DNA of 64,000 nucleotides, from the NCBI GenBank assembly GCA_009746045.1, contig RPFO01000015.1, positions 1,954,998 to 2,018,997 on the forward strand. Reading direction: 5' to 3'. Source of the DNA: Mesostigma viride. Lineage: Eukaryota; Streptophyta; Mesostigmatophyceae; Mesostigmatales; Mesostigmataceae. Shown piece after piece: positions 46,381 to 57,800 of the stretch (positions within the stretch are counted from its first letter, which is position 1; each line of letters opens with the position of its first letter). The notes beneath the pieces were generated by a model. The model had not been told where the DNA came from. It saw only the letters and a program-made list of their open reading frames with translations, and did no database searches. A program made the translations under genes and the position numbers.

Positions 46381-48176
46381 TGTCTATTTGTCATGAAAAA
46401 GGCCTCAATTGAGGCCTTTTTTTTCAGCGGGTGTCGCATGTAATTACAATGAGCCAACAAACTTTATTCCAAATATGAGTGAAGGCCATGCATTATTATG
46501 ATTGTTTTGGGGTTCCCAGCGCTTAACATCAGTCCTATAGCCCCAATACCTATTTAATTATGATTTAATAAAACAGGGTGTCGCTGCGACGGCACCATCA
46601 ACACAACATGACCATAGATACAAGCGACAAAAAGGCGCCAGTACTCAGTTCCCTCTGCATGTAACGTGTCTTTTGGACCTTTCGAGGTTTCCCCACGACA
46701 TGGTAAGCATGGCATGACATGGCATGCTCCCCAAGGGACCCCTCACACACGCTTGCACGGCCGGGGCTGTCGCGCAGCACTGCAGGCAGCAATAGCCTGC
46801 CATGGGGATTGCACGTAAACATGAGGAATCCAATGCCTCTATTACAAACACGCACAAGGATCATGCATTATAATGATAGGTGTGACCTTCCAAGCGCTAA
46901 GCTTCACTCACAAAGCCCCAATATCTAGGTTAGTAAGGTATCTTCTGACAGGGGTTGCTGCCGCGGCAGCAGATGAACAGCACATGGCAAGATATACAAG
47001 CATAACTGGACACCATTTCCACACTCTTCTAGACCTCTTAGCTTGATTTTGGGCTTTGCAAGGGTTGCCTGAGACATGGCCAGCGTGGCAGGAACTGCCA
47101 TGCTTCTTATGGAAAGCAAACACGTCTACACGGCGGGGGCCAGCCGCAGAGCACTGCACGAAGTACTATAACCTGCATTACGTCACATCGGCACTACTAA
47201 GGCGCCGATATGCAGCTAAAAACTGACGATATCACAAGCAAATCGATGCCATTACCTTCCTACCACCAGGACGCACTTACATTTCACACCCCTCACACCC
47301 AGGACCACTAAGCACGCATGTGCGCTGGCGCGTTGAACGTGGCTGCATCAGAAAAGCTGTTCAAGCTCGGCGTTTTCAAGTTGTCCGGAAGCGATGCAGC
47401 CCGCTAATCTGGCCAGACAGACGCTCCATGCGTCGTCCATTGACGTATGAAAGCGGCTGCAGCGGCATCACCAGCGCTGTTCGCATAATGGCGCTCCCAT
47501 AGCTGGGGGCGCGCGCGCGTTTATTGTCCGCATCCCAGTTTTTCCTAGCTGAAAACACCCCTTCCTCTACCTACGGATCCACGCCAAAAGGCTCGAAAAT
47601 AGCCAGTGCCCCTTTAGCCACGGCTGCCCCAACATCCCCCCCAGCCGTTCCGCTAGTCTCCTTCCCAGCATATCGAAGCACCGGCCTGCTGGCAGGCGCA
47701 CTATCAACGCCGATTACGCCCCATCTGAATTTCACTAACCTGGCATTCAGCACACAAATAACGACCCCACGAATTCAGAAATCGACTTTTGACCCATTTA
47801 GCGATCGGGCTAGCTTCACGGATAATATATCTACCCGACGCGCTCCTTCCTGGTCGAAATGATGCACGAACGTGGCCATACGGTCTATTTTACTCGAGGT
47901 CGCCATGGTCGTGCATTCGTTAAAATTCGTCGTCCGGTTGCACGAAAGTGGCCAAAATAGGTACTTTCCTCCACCACATAATTTTCAGTAACCGTTGACC
48001 CCTGTCGACCCCAACGGGTCAGGACGCTCAGCACATATACCAGATTCGCGCCACTGGGCCCGGACGACCCATAGGACCGGTCCTTCCCGCCAAAATAACC
48101 GTCCCCATGTGACCTTGGTGAAAAAGGCCTCAATTGAGCCAAAAGGCCTCAATTGAGGCCTCTTGACAAATAGACA
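46381..48176. mobile_element. TIR element nested in the LTR retrotransposon (1,796 bp)
   Basis: The inverted ends TGTCTATTTGTCA are each followed inward by GGCCTCAATTGAGGCCTTTT, which the right end carries twice. TTAT lies outside both ends, fitting a 4-bp target duplication. The interior contains two diverged direct repeats (about 46530-46640 and 46910-47010, sharing CCAATA.CTA, AGCGCTAA and ATACAAGC blocks). No transposase ORF. Confidence 0.75.
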
Positions 48177-48552
48177 TTATGGCGTAAGAGCCGAAGGGAC
48201 GAACAAATTCCTATCGCATGTTGGAGCTTCTAGACTTCGACCACAAGAGGTTCTCTGTAGGATCAAGCAGTCGCCAGAACCACGCGTCTCGTGTAACTTG
48301 GGCGTCAGGGGCGGGGGCCGGCCCACCTGACTAGAGATCGCATGAGGCGGCGGGGACTGTCCTGACACAGACGGTGCCGGGCCTCCTTCGGCCAAGGTGC
48401 GGGCGGGAACGCTACCTTGCCTGCTGGCTGCTCAATTCTCTCTAAAGAGTCATTCCCATGGTTTCCATCCTTCCAGTCCTCCATGCGGGCTATCTACCGG
48501 AAACCCTACACGAGTACAGGGTCATCCCGGGCGGCGTAAGGCCTTCTATGAT

Positions 48553-48951
48553 CTACTCCGGATCACCTTGAAACATTCCTCGGGCGTTGAGCACGGCACG
48601 AGTATAGTCGCGTTGCACGTCTCCGCGGACACCCAGGGGAGGGCGCTCGCTGCGGAGATAGACGTCCTCCCAGACGTTCTCAGGCAGCAGGCCCAGAAAG
48701 GCCCAAAGATACTGGTGGCGGGTAATCACCACGTGCAAGCGTGCCCAATCAATGAATCCACACTGAAACCTTTGCAGGAAGGGACGCACAACACGGACGA
48801 TTGCGAGGCGCATCGTATTAACGTCACTCATCGTCAGACCACGCACCATCTCAGGTGGGTACAGTACCTCGAACAATTGCTCTCCGGAACGTGGCATGTA
48901 TCTGAAGTCTCAGACGCGATGTCGATTGCCGTTCTCGGTGTAGACCCACAT
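48553..48951 (-). pseudogene. Gag-like ORF of the young LTR element
   Basis: ATG 48951 gives 13 codons then TGA at 48910-48912; the frame reopens and runs from MPRSGEQLFEVLYPPEMV to GMFQGDPE at 48553. A helical, hydrophobic/charged character (FIDWARLHVVITRHQYLW) fits a capsid piece, but I do not recognise a family. The frame is lost leftwards toward the nested TIR element. Confidence 0.45.
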
Positions 48952-48974
48952 GATCCGAGGGAGTCGAGTGAAAT

Positions 48975-48987
48975 CCTCCGATACCAA
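48975..48987 (-). promoter_or_regulatory. Primer binding site
   Basis: Minus-strand TTGGTATCGGAGG directly follows the 5' LTR. It resembles the plant copia site TGGTATCAGAGC, complementary to initiator tRNA-Met, with one or two changes. Confidence 0.65.
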
Positions 48988-49581
48988 TGTTACGTCCGGA
49001 CCTGTGATCAGACCCGGGCCGGGTCCTGATCAAGGTATCAGGAAAGAATCTTTAACCCGTTGGACAATGGGTTGCAACTTGGCAATTGCGCGTGCCAACG
49101 TCTTTATTTCATTTATAATAAACGGATCCGGGGCCAACTATAATCGGGACAAGAGGGGGAAGAACTAAATGGATGACGCAGGCTCAGGAAGCATGAACGC
49201 GTGGGAAGGTTGGGCCACCTTCCCCATCCATATACTTTGACAACCGCGTGGCGTGCGTCGCCGCCACGCGCTACAACTTGTCTCTTGACCACACGAACAG
49301 ACACCGGGCCAACCGGCCCTGAACAAACATAGATCACACACTTAGGGTCGTTTGGCACACACACAAACTATCTGACGACTCTTGGTCGGCTCAGAAGTGT
49401 ACAAAATAGTGTGCCACGACTAGACTTCTAACACACCAAACGGACAGTGACCGGGCCGGTCCCCTCCGATCGGCAAAAGCTAACTCTAAAAATACTTGTC
49501 CGTTTTGTCCGCTTCTAGCGGCGGACTGTCACACGTTGATCACTTTATCATGCTACAGTATTCTTGCCTTGGGATGCAACA
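48988..49581 (-). repeat. 5' LTR of the minus-strand element
   Basis: 594 bp partner LTR, adjacent to the primer binding site on its left side as drawn. Confidence 0.92.
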
Positions 49582-50005
49582 CTCGGGTAGTCGAAGCCGT
49601 CGGTTTCGGACCAGGTGATAGTCTTGTTACGAGACTGGCAAAAATGGCTCTTACGTCATTCTCTTACGCCAAGTAAGCCAAAGTCAAGAATGGCAAGTAG
49701 GAGGTGGGGGGGTCTGATGTCAAGTTTAAGTAGCGCAATCGATAGATCTCGGCGAGGGCAGTCAGTCAGGATCTGCCATTACAATGCCAAACCACGGTCC
49801 AAAAATGGAAGACAGGGGTAAAAAATTGTCAGAATCTGATACATTTTGGGAAAAAAATTAAATAATTCGCCAAAATGTACATTTCTGCTACGGTAGTCCA
49901 GTTTCTCGCCAATAGCGTCAGTGCAGACGCGCCAGCATTTTCTTCTGTCATTTGTACTTACGCACCATAAGTTTACGCGCCGGTGCGCGTGCGATCGATA
50001 CAGTA

Positions 50006-51042
50006 CAGGCATTCACGCCTTAAGTTGGGTTGGCTTAAGTTGGGTTCACGCCTTAAGTTGGGTCGCAGTTGGCTGCATGGCGAACCCAACTTAAGGCTGA
50101 TGGCTGTACTAGGAAAAACCCAACTTAAGGCGTGTAGGGGCTTCTAGCGCGGTGTGGCACTGATTTTTTACTGCCGCGACTTGAGTTTTTTCCCGCGCCG
50201 GTAGTCCGACAGGGTTTCTGCGCCATCCAACACTAAGGATCTATAAAATTCACTGCATGTCTTGGTCAGTTGGGCGCTGAAATCCGTCAGTCATCATTGT
50301 ATTATATACATGGGCAAACGGCTTGCTGTTCAAACGCGTTCGTCACATTATAACCCATCATAAATGCGACACAATTTCCGACAAAACTGAAAAGGCCAAA
50401 TTGAACGCACTGTTTTCGGGCAGCGGGGCAGCGTCCAGCAAAAAGCAGAAACGAGACACCACAGGCGAGAAGGCAGGTGGCAAGGGCAAGCTGTCAAACC
50501 AGCAAAAATTGAACGGCTATGGCCTTCTTGTCGTAAGGGTTGCTGCGCTCTCTGACATGGCGACATATTTCGCCGGGATCAGCAACGTTGTTGGCATTCA
50601 CGTGCACTAAACCGTTCACCGTTATTAGACCAGTCCTGGCCGGTGACAGTGGCCATGGACGGGATTACTGTTTGAGTCCGGATGCTAGGGAAGACGAGGC
50701 TAGAGAGTAAATAGCCACGATTACCGCGCATAGAACGCGCATGCCCTATGCAGCACACGGCAAGTTTTGGCTAGCACGGTGGGGTGCTTCACCTGCCCAT
50801 AGCCGGTTTGAGGACTTGCATCTAAGTTCCGACCCGAAATACGACTTTGATCAGGCTTTGATGGTGAATTCTTTAGTGCAGTTCGATCGGCCTTGACGAG
50901 AGCTTTCAAAAGACACCCTGAAGTCCTTCAGCAGGGCTGGGGGTCGCAAGTTATGGTAACGTAACGGCTTAAGTTGGGTTCACGCCTTAAGTTGGGTTGA
51001 CCCCAAGAAACCCTCGAACCCAACTTAAGGCGTGAATGCCTG
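50006..51042. mobile_element. TA-flanked TIR element (1,037 bp)
   Basis: Inverted ends CAGGCATTCACGCCTTAAGT run on through TGGGTT. TA flanks both sides (50004-50005, 51043-51044), as for Tc1/mariner-type insertions. The motif GCCTTAAGTTGGGTT and its inverse recur several times subterminally (50036, 50055, 50090, 50120, 50970, 50985). A 95-codon ORF (50323-50610; KLNALFSGSGAASSKKQKRD) inside is not transposase-like and may be a captured fragment. Confidence 0.75.
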
Positions 51043-51049
51043 TACCTAG

Positions 51050-52740
51050 ACTTCTACTAGACAGTTCGCACAGGCATCTGCGTCGGCGCCCTCAGTAGTA
51101 TGAGCCAGTAGGCTGCGCTTTCCGTTCGTTTCGTCCCTGATCACAATGTTTCCGGCTCATGCCGCCGCGTCTGCAAGCTTTACCCGTATTTATCGGTCCA
51201 CACCGTTCCTTTCGCAAGCGTTAATCGTATTTATCGACGCGTACCGTAGCCAAGCGTCATTGTCATCCGTCATCGGGTGTTTCCAACACCGGGTGTTATT
51301 TCCAAAAACCCGTGCGGCGTGGGCAAGTGGCAACAACAACAACAACCAGGCGGGCAGAAAATTTGCCAGCCGCGCTACCAATAGGGCACCGTACCGAAAA
51401 GGTGTTTATCCAAAACATCCGAGCTGATATTGTGTCATACAGTGCCACAGCACAGTGATCTTATCATTTGGCTTTCGTGGCAAGCGTACGGGCGTCGAAG
51501 TGCCGGCATATCGCCGACGACGCTCAGCCGTTTCCTAGTCATCAATGTCAGGCCGGCAGCACACAGGAGTCATCATTATTCGGTCGCGGGGTGCTCCCGA
51601 GGAAAAGGCTCGCTCACCAAAAAGAGGCTGAGTCACGCCCACCACGAAGCGGCGGGGATCTCGCTCGCCATTGCTGGGTCGGCCACCGTGACAGCAAACT
51701 GGCAATGAGCGTACGCAGCCATAGCAGCATTGGGAATATCCACGTTAGAAATCTACTGTGGAACTGCGTCATCTTGTCGCAAAGCTCGGTGCATTCTTTC
51801 ATTTCCCACGGCGTCAGACTGGGGAACTCTTTTTCATCCTGTTCAAACTGTTGGCCAATTGACGCCTTGGTATGTCACCCTTCATATCTAGGACTGTAGG
51901 CATGTTTTTCTTCTTTGTTCCAGCCAAGTTGTCCAAAAGTGTTATGTTTTCCAGCCCACCTTCACGGTATGATTGATGGGGTTGTTTCTGCCCATGCTCT
52001 CCAGCGTGCGCCCACGGTAGCAGTGCCAATGAAGGCAGCCGCTGTTGCATGTTAACATGAATGACACCGGGATTTCGCCGTCGTAGGACTACCAACCCTC
52101 CGGCATGGAAACGCGAGGATGACTCCTTTGCTCCACCGTCACTCTTTTCCGGTGGTTCACTGCTGTGGTCGACAGGATTTCCTTCCACAGGACGCTTCCA
52201 ATTCCGGCTAAAACGGCTCCCTAACATTGCCACAAGTATGACTAATACGGTGGAAACGGTAAGCCTCTAGCTTCATTTTTTTGGTCGTGGAAATGTGAGA
52301 GGGCACCCAAGGTAGCGCCTGCTGCTGTTTATGCATTATAGGGTCGGTTTACTGTCCGCGCTGGGCCACGTCGGCCAGGGTGGCGTTCACGACCTGGTTG
52401 GATACCCTCCGTCGCATGAACTCCCAATTGTGACGATGCTCGTCATTCTCCCTTGTGTTTTTGGTGCTGCCAGTGCTGCTTCCAAGTAACTCGTTAGTGG
52501 TTTTTCTTGTCAATTTCAAATCAACTTTTCTTCTCGAAAATAAATGAGTCTCACCTAGAAGCTTCAATTCCAACCAGATGAGGATGCCATGTGAAAGTAT
52601 AGTACTTTTATCCCAGCCCTTTTCCCACTGTGCTCATCACTCCTATTCATAGCTTCTCCCTCCTCCCCCCCGTGACCCCAGTTGGGCCCTTCCCAATGTT
52701 GAGCAATTGGCATACACAAAGGTCCTCGTTTTTTCTCGTC
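51050..52740. other. 1.7 kb without a recognisable gene
   Basis: Only short overlapping ORFs on both strands with no domain signal. It is the upstream flank of the bZIP gene; no clear TATA box. A C-rich stretch lies at 52660-52680. Confidence 0.4.
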
Positions 52741-52744
52741 CCCC

Positions 52745-54121
52745 ATGCACAACACTCGTCCACCAACTGACGTATCCGTCACGGTCTTCATCGTCCCCCA
52801 CCCCCGCAACAACATGCCCTCCCTACCCATGCGCCCCATAACCCCCCCCTCACCCATGCAGCAACCACCGCGGCCAAACAATGTCAAGTCCTGGGACAAT
52901 CGGCCCCTGATGCCCTGCTACGTGGCCCCAGGGACCAGCCCCAAACTGCTTGCCCCCTGGGGTGGTGCCGCCGATGCCCCCGCTTCCGCGCCCGCCATGA
53001 CCACGCCCAAGCTGGCCGCCAACGGGGCTGACAACGGGCTGGATGACCCCCCCATGGCCATCCCTGCCAGCTCCGGCCTCACGGGCTGCCTCAGCGCCAG
53101 CGCAGCGAGCGCCGCCAAGCCCTCCAACAGCAGCAACACCTCCGAGGGGACGCGGATAGTGCCAGGTGGGAGTATGGGGGGGGGTGCAGGTGACGGTGTT
53201 TTCGGCGACTGGCCTGCAGTCACCAGCGCGCACCCCAAGGGGGGGAACCACCACGCCGCTGCCCATACAGCATCCACCAGCCACCATCATGCGGCCAGCG
53301 GTGGTCACTCCCAGGCCAGCGCGCACGGTGACCAGCATAACAAGAGCAGCAGCAACGGTAGCAGCAGCGCTAACGAGACTGTGCCTGTGGAGCAGGCCAA
53401 GGGGGGGGATGCGCAGCAACACCCATTGGTCGCTACGGCCACCCCCGCCCCCGCGGCCGCCACGCCTCCGGTCCTGTGGCAGCTGTTCGGCGGTGTCAGC
53501 GCGGTCCCCTCCATCCCCTACGCCAATGGCAGCGCGCCATCTGGCAAGACCGCGCCTTCTGCGCGCGTGCCCCAGGGCTCGCCCGCCACGCCGCAAGCGA
53601 GCAAGCAAGCGGCTTTCCCGAGCGTGCAACCGTCGCAATCCGTGACGGGCGGCACGGCTGCTGCCCTTCCCTCCTCCCTGGCGTTGCCAGCATTCCCCCG
53701 CCCTTTGGTTGCGGCGCCTGCAGTGGGCACACCGGCAGCAGTGCCTGCGATAATATCTGTCACGGCCTCCGTCGCGCCCAACATCGTGCCCACCGGAACA
53801 ACAAGTAACCCCACCCCCTCCCCCACGTCCGCTGTTCGTGCCTTCGCGGTCGCTGCCCGCAGCGGCGGCACGTCCATTCCATCGGCGCCCGCCACGTCGC
53901 CACATGGCACCGGCAACAGCGGCCCCATGCCCAGCAGCAACGACGGCATGGCAGGGAATTCAAAGGCGGCCAACCGGTCCCCTTCGTTTTCTGCTGCCGC
54001 TGCCACCAATGCCGGTGGTCTGCACGTGGGGGGGGGCGCCTCGGTGGGGTCCTCCGTCCCGCACCCGTCACAAGGGGGCGGTGCCAGCAGCCGTCGTCAG
54101 AACAACAACAGCGGCAGCTTC

Positions 54122-54179
<58 letters not shown>

Positions 54180-54859
54180 GCAGCAGCAGCAGCATGAATG
54201 GCCACGACAGCAACCGCGGGAATAGCAACGTGAACGGCAACAGTGGTAATAATGCCAACAACGGCACCAGCACCGTGACCAGCGCGGGCGGGGCGCCAGG
54301 TGGCGGCCGGTCCAAGGAGCCCCGCGTGGATGTGGATCGGCGCAAGCGCGTGCGGCACATCAAGGGGTGGGTCGTCTTCAAGAGCAACAACAACAATAAC
54401 AATGGGTTTAACAACAATGGGCCGGAGGGGGCCAAGGGGGGGGTTGATGAGGCGGCTGCCCGAGGGGGTCGGCGCGAAGAACGGCCCTCCAACCATGCCA
54501 CGAAGAACCATACTTCTGGCGAAGCAGATCACGCCGGCACGTGTGCAGCCTCCTCTCAAGCGCAGAGCAAGGAGGGGGGGGAAGCCGCGGTGGCCCAAGC
54601 AAAGGTGGGCGCGGGCAACGGGGGTACCATTGCGTCGGCGGGCGCGGGCCGGCCGTCGTCGAGCGCGGTGGGCGGTGGCACAGAGGCGCAGGGCACGCAC
54701 GATGGCGCCGCACATGGGTCGAACGCGGGCGGCAGCAACCAGCACAACGGCAACGGCAGCAGCCACGGGAACAATAACCATGGGAATGGGGGGGATGGCC
54801 ATGAGCCGGGCGCCAGCAGTGACGGGGGGCATTCGTCGCACACCGCCGAGTACCAGCAT
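52745..54859 (+). CDS. bZIP gene exon 1, low-complexity N-terminal arm
   Basis: Starts MHNTRPPTDVSVTVFIVPHP. Pro-rich at first, then Ala/Ser/Gly/His-rich, with an Asn run (54122-54178) followed by Ser. The block EPRVDVDRRKRVRHIKGWVV (near residue 530) is the most ordered-looking part. Ends EYQH before GTGAGT. Confidence 0.8.
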
Positions 54860-57800
54860 GTGAGTTGCAGTGTTGCTAAATGTCGACATTGGTTCTTGTT
54901 TTCACAGTTGGCATCGCGGTTGGCATCGCGTTCCTGATCGTCCCACTTTCCATCCATCCAATTTTTCATTATTCATCCATCCAGTCCCCTTCACGAGTCA
55001 TCCATTCTCCGTTCAGGATTCCTCCGTCCATCCACAGATTGCACGTAAGGTCATGTCACCCATGTCCGTCTCTCTTTGGCCCATCCTTCCCGTACGCCCG
55101 CACCCAGCTAATGGACAAGGACCTTCCTCGCCCTTGCCGTGTGTCTCTCTCCTTGTTGTGTGGGCGCCAGCTGACCGACAAGGACCTTGCTTGTGCTTGC
55201 CTTGTGTTTCACTCCCTGTTGCATGTGTGCCAGCTGACCGACAAGGACTTACGGCTTCTCAAGCGCAAGCAGGCCAATCGGGAGTCGGCGCGCCGCTCCA
55301 AACTGCGCAAAAAGGTGAGGAAGAAGATCCGCTACTGTGCTATCTGTTGCGGTTGCTATCTATTGCTGTTGCTATCTGTTGCTGCTGCTATCTTTTGCGT
55401 GTTGCTATCTGTTGCTGTTGCTATCTATTGCATGTCTCAAGGCTGCTCGTCTTGTTGCTGCTTCTCTTATGTGCTGCTATTTCAGTCTCACAATTGCCTT
55501 TGCTGCTCATCGCGCTTTTGGCTGCTGCGCGCGTGCCCACAGGAGGAGAGCGAGGGCCTGAGCATGAAGGCCAAGTCGCTGGAGCTGGAAGGGCAGGCGC
55601 TGCGACAGGTGAGGGGGCGCGGTGATGCGGATGATGGTCATGTAAGAGTGTAAGATTGTTTCCCTCTTTCAGCCCCACGCTTGGCAAGAGATGCCCGCTG
55701 CTGATTCACCATGCGTGATGCATTGCCTGCCTTGTGTTGCCCTTCCCCCTGTTGTTCCTCGCCCATGTCCCCCTGTCGTTCATCGCTGGTGTCCATCGGT
55801 TCCATCCCATGCAGGAGCTGCTGTCCCTCCAGTCCCTCTGCAACTCGCTGGTGGTGGAGAACCGATCGCTGCAGCTGGAGGTGGGTGATTGTAACGGGGT
55901 GCCTTGCAAAGCAGCAGCACAGTGACGAGTGGTGGATGTGGGTGCCGTGCTTTGGTGGGTGTGAGGTAGGCTTGCGACCCGCACGCATGTGTCATTGCTT
56001 TTTCGTGCGTGTTCGACGGAAATAATCACCAACCCTGGCCGTTTCCCTGATGCTTCCACCCCCGTGCCCGAGCCCCCCCCCCAGATGTCCCCCGCCCCAA
56101 GATGCGTGGGTAAGGGGATTTTATCAACATCTACCCATTTCCCTACTTGTTGCCCCCCCACACACACACACCTCAACCCACAAGATGCGTGGGTAATTTA
56201 GTCCTCAATTCCCCTATTTGTGCCCCCCTCCCGTCCACACACACACACACACACACACAGACAGACAGGCACCTGCACACAAACACACACGCACAGGCTT
56301 GCACACACACACACACACACCAAACTAGGCATCAGCCCTAACCATTTTGGCCTCCTTGTCCCAACCACCCCATCCCCCCAACCACCCTTTTTGCACCCCA
56401 CCCCCCACCCCCCACCCCCACTCGCCCAGATGCGTGCGCGGTGCGGCGACCTGCTCCCCCCTGCCATCATGGAGAACAGCGTGACCGCCGCCATCGCCGC
56501 CACGCTGACCGGCAACGGGGGGCTCGCCAACAACCTCAGCAATGGCCCCTGCAACGATGTCCTGCGCATGCTGCTCGGCGCGGCCGCGTCCGGGACCGGC
56601 CCCGGTGCGGCGTCACTCCCCCCTCACCAGCACCAGCACAGCGCGAGCGACGGCAGTTCCACCAGCAGCAGCCACACCGCCCAGAGGGAGCACGAGCGGG
56701 GGGGGATGTCCAACCTGGGCGGCACCAGCAACAACAGCAATGCTTGCAACAGCGGGCTGACTGCCCCAGGCCTCCCCTATGCATCCTGCGGGAGCAAGGA
56801 GGCTATGGCCGGTGGCGCCAACAGTCACATCCATTCGGCCAACCCGATGAGATCGGCCTCCTCCCCCCGGTCTGCCTGCAAGCGTGAAGGGTCCCTGGGG
56901 GACGAACCCGCCGCCGTGTCCAGCGGCAACAAGCCCTGCGGGGGGGACTACAATAACAACAATAACGCCATCGACCGCAACTTTGCCGGTGACACCCACC
57001 ACCGGATGGCCCCCTCGGGCGGCTTTGTCGTCCGCCCCACGCCGGCGTCCTGCTCCGCTTCTGGCGGCCGAGGTGTTGGCCCCGTGGGCTCGCGCGTTGC
57101 GTTACCTGCTGACACACGCGATGCCCAGGAGGGGGCAGCCGCGGCTATTGCGTTTACCAGCGGAAACCGGGTTCCCGGTTCCCCCCTGGGGGCCGTGTCC
57201 GCGGTCCTGGCAACACCGTCACCCCTCGCGCGCATGGGCTCGTCCTCGTGCGGCGACGCGGTGGCGACGGCAATGGATCGCGATGCCTCCGCCGGCTCCA
57301 AGGCGCGGGATACTTGGGACGGATTCTCCTCGCCACCATTCGCGCCCGGGAAGGTGTTTGCGTGGGCTTTCTCCCCAGGGGGGCTACCTGCCAGCGGCTG
57401 CGTTGCTGCCACGGCTGTGTTGCCGATGCGAGGATGGGCACTGGGTGATGCATCGCGGCCGCGGGGGGCTGATAGCCCGGAGGAGGGTGTTGCCTGGGGA
57501 GGCAAGGGTAGCGGGAGGCAAGGTGCGGGGGGGCACGGTCATGAGGACAAGGCAGGCGGCGTCAGCTTGACGGCAGAGGATGCGGCGGCCGCGGAGGTGC
57601 TGATGTCAGCGTCCGGTAGCCGCAGTGGCGCGCTCCACTACGCCAACGGCCACAAGAGCAATGGCATGGGTGGTGGCCCGGAGGCAGGTGAGGGAAAGGG
57701 GCAGGACGGCAAGGGCGTCCACGCTAGGCAAGAGATGCACGCGTGCAGTGGGGGCGTGGAGGGTGCGGCAGCCCCGCCTGCGCGCAAGCGGCAGCGGAGG

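Larger units (their letters stand above)
45756..49581 (-). mobile_element. Young LTR retrotransposon, minus strand, non-autonomous
   Basis: Identical-length 594-bp LTRs (45756-46349, 48988-49581) start TG and end CA, and CTCGG flanks both sides (45751-45755, 49582-49586). I noticed only two mismatches between the LTRs. On the minus strand a primer binding site (TTGGTATCGGAGG, close to the initiator-Met tRNA type) follows the 5' LTR, and a purine tract GAGGGGGAGG precedes the 3' LTR. The interior has about 0.8 kb of own sequence plus a nested TIR element, with no pol, so it must depend on enzymes from elsewhere. Confidence 0.9.
45634..49920. mobile_element. MITE of about 456 bp split by an LTR retrotransposon
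   Basis: Perfect 28-bp inverted repeats TGACGCTATTGGCGAGAAAC... occur at 45634-45661 and 49893-49920. Subtracting the LTR element and one target copy leaves about 456 bp with no ORF. A flanking duplication is not clear. Confidence 0.65.

Noticed and set aside
54068-54889. Long minus-strand ORF opposite the bZIP exon 1
   Set aside because: It is a shadow of GC-rich, repeat-rich coding sequence; the sense frame joins a canonical bZIP through five phase-0 exons.
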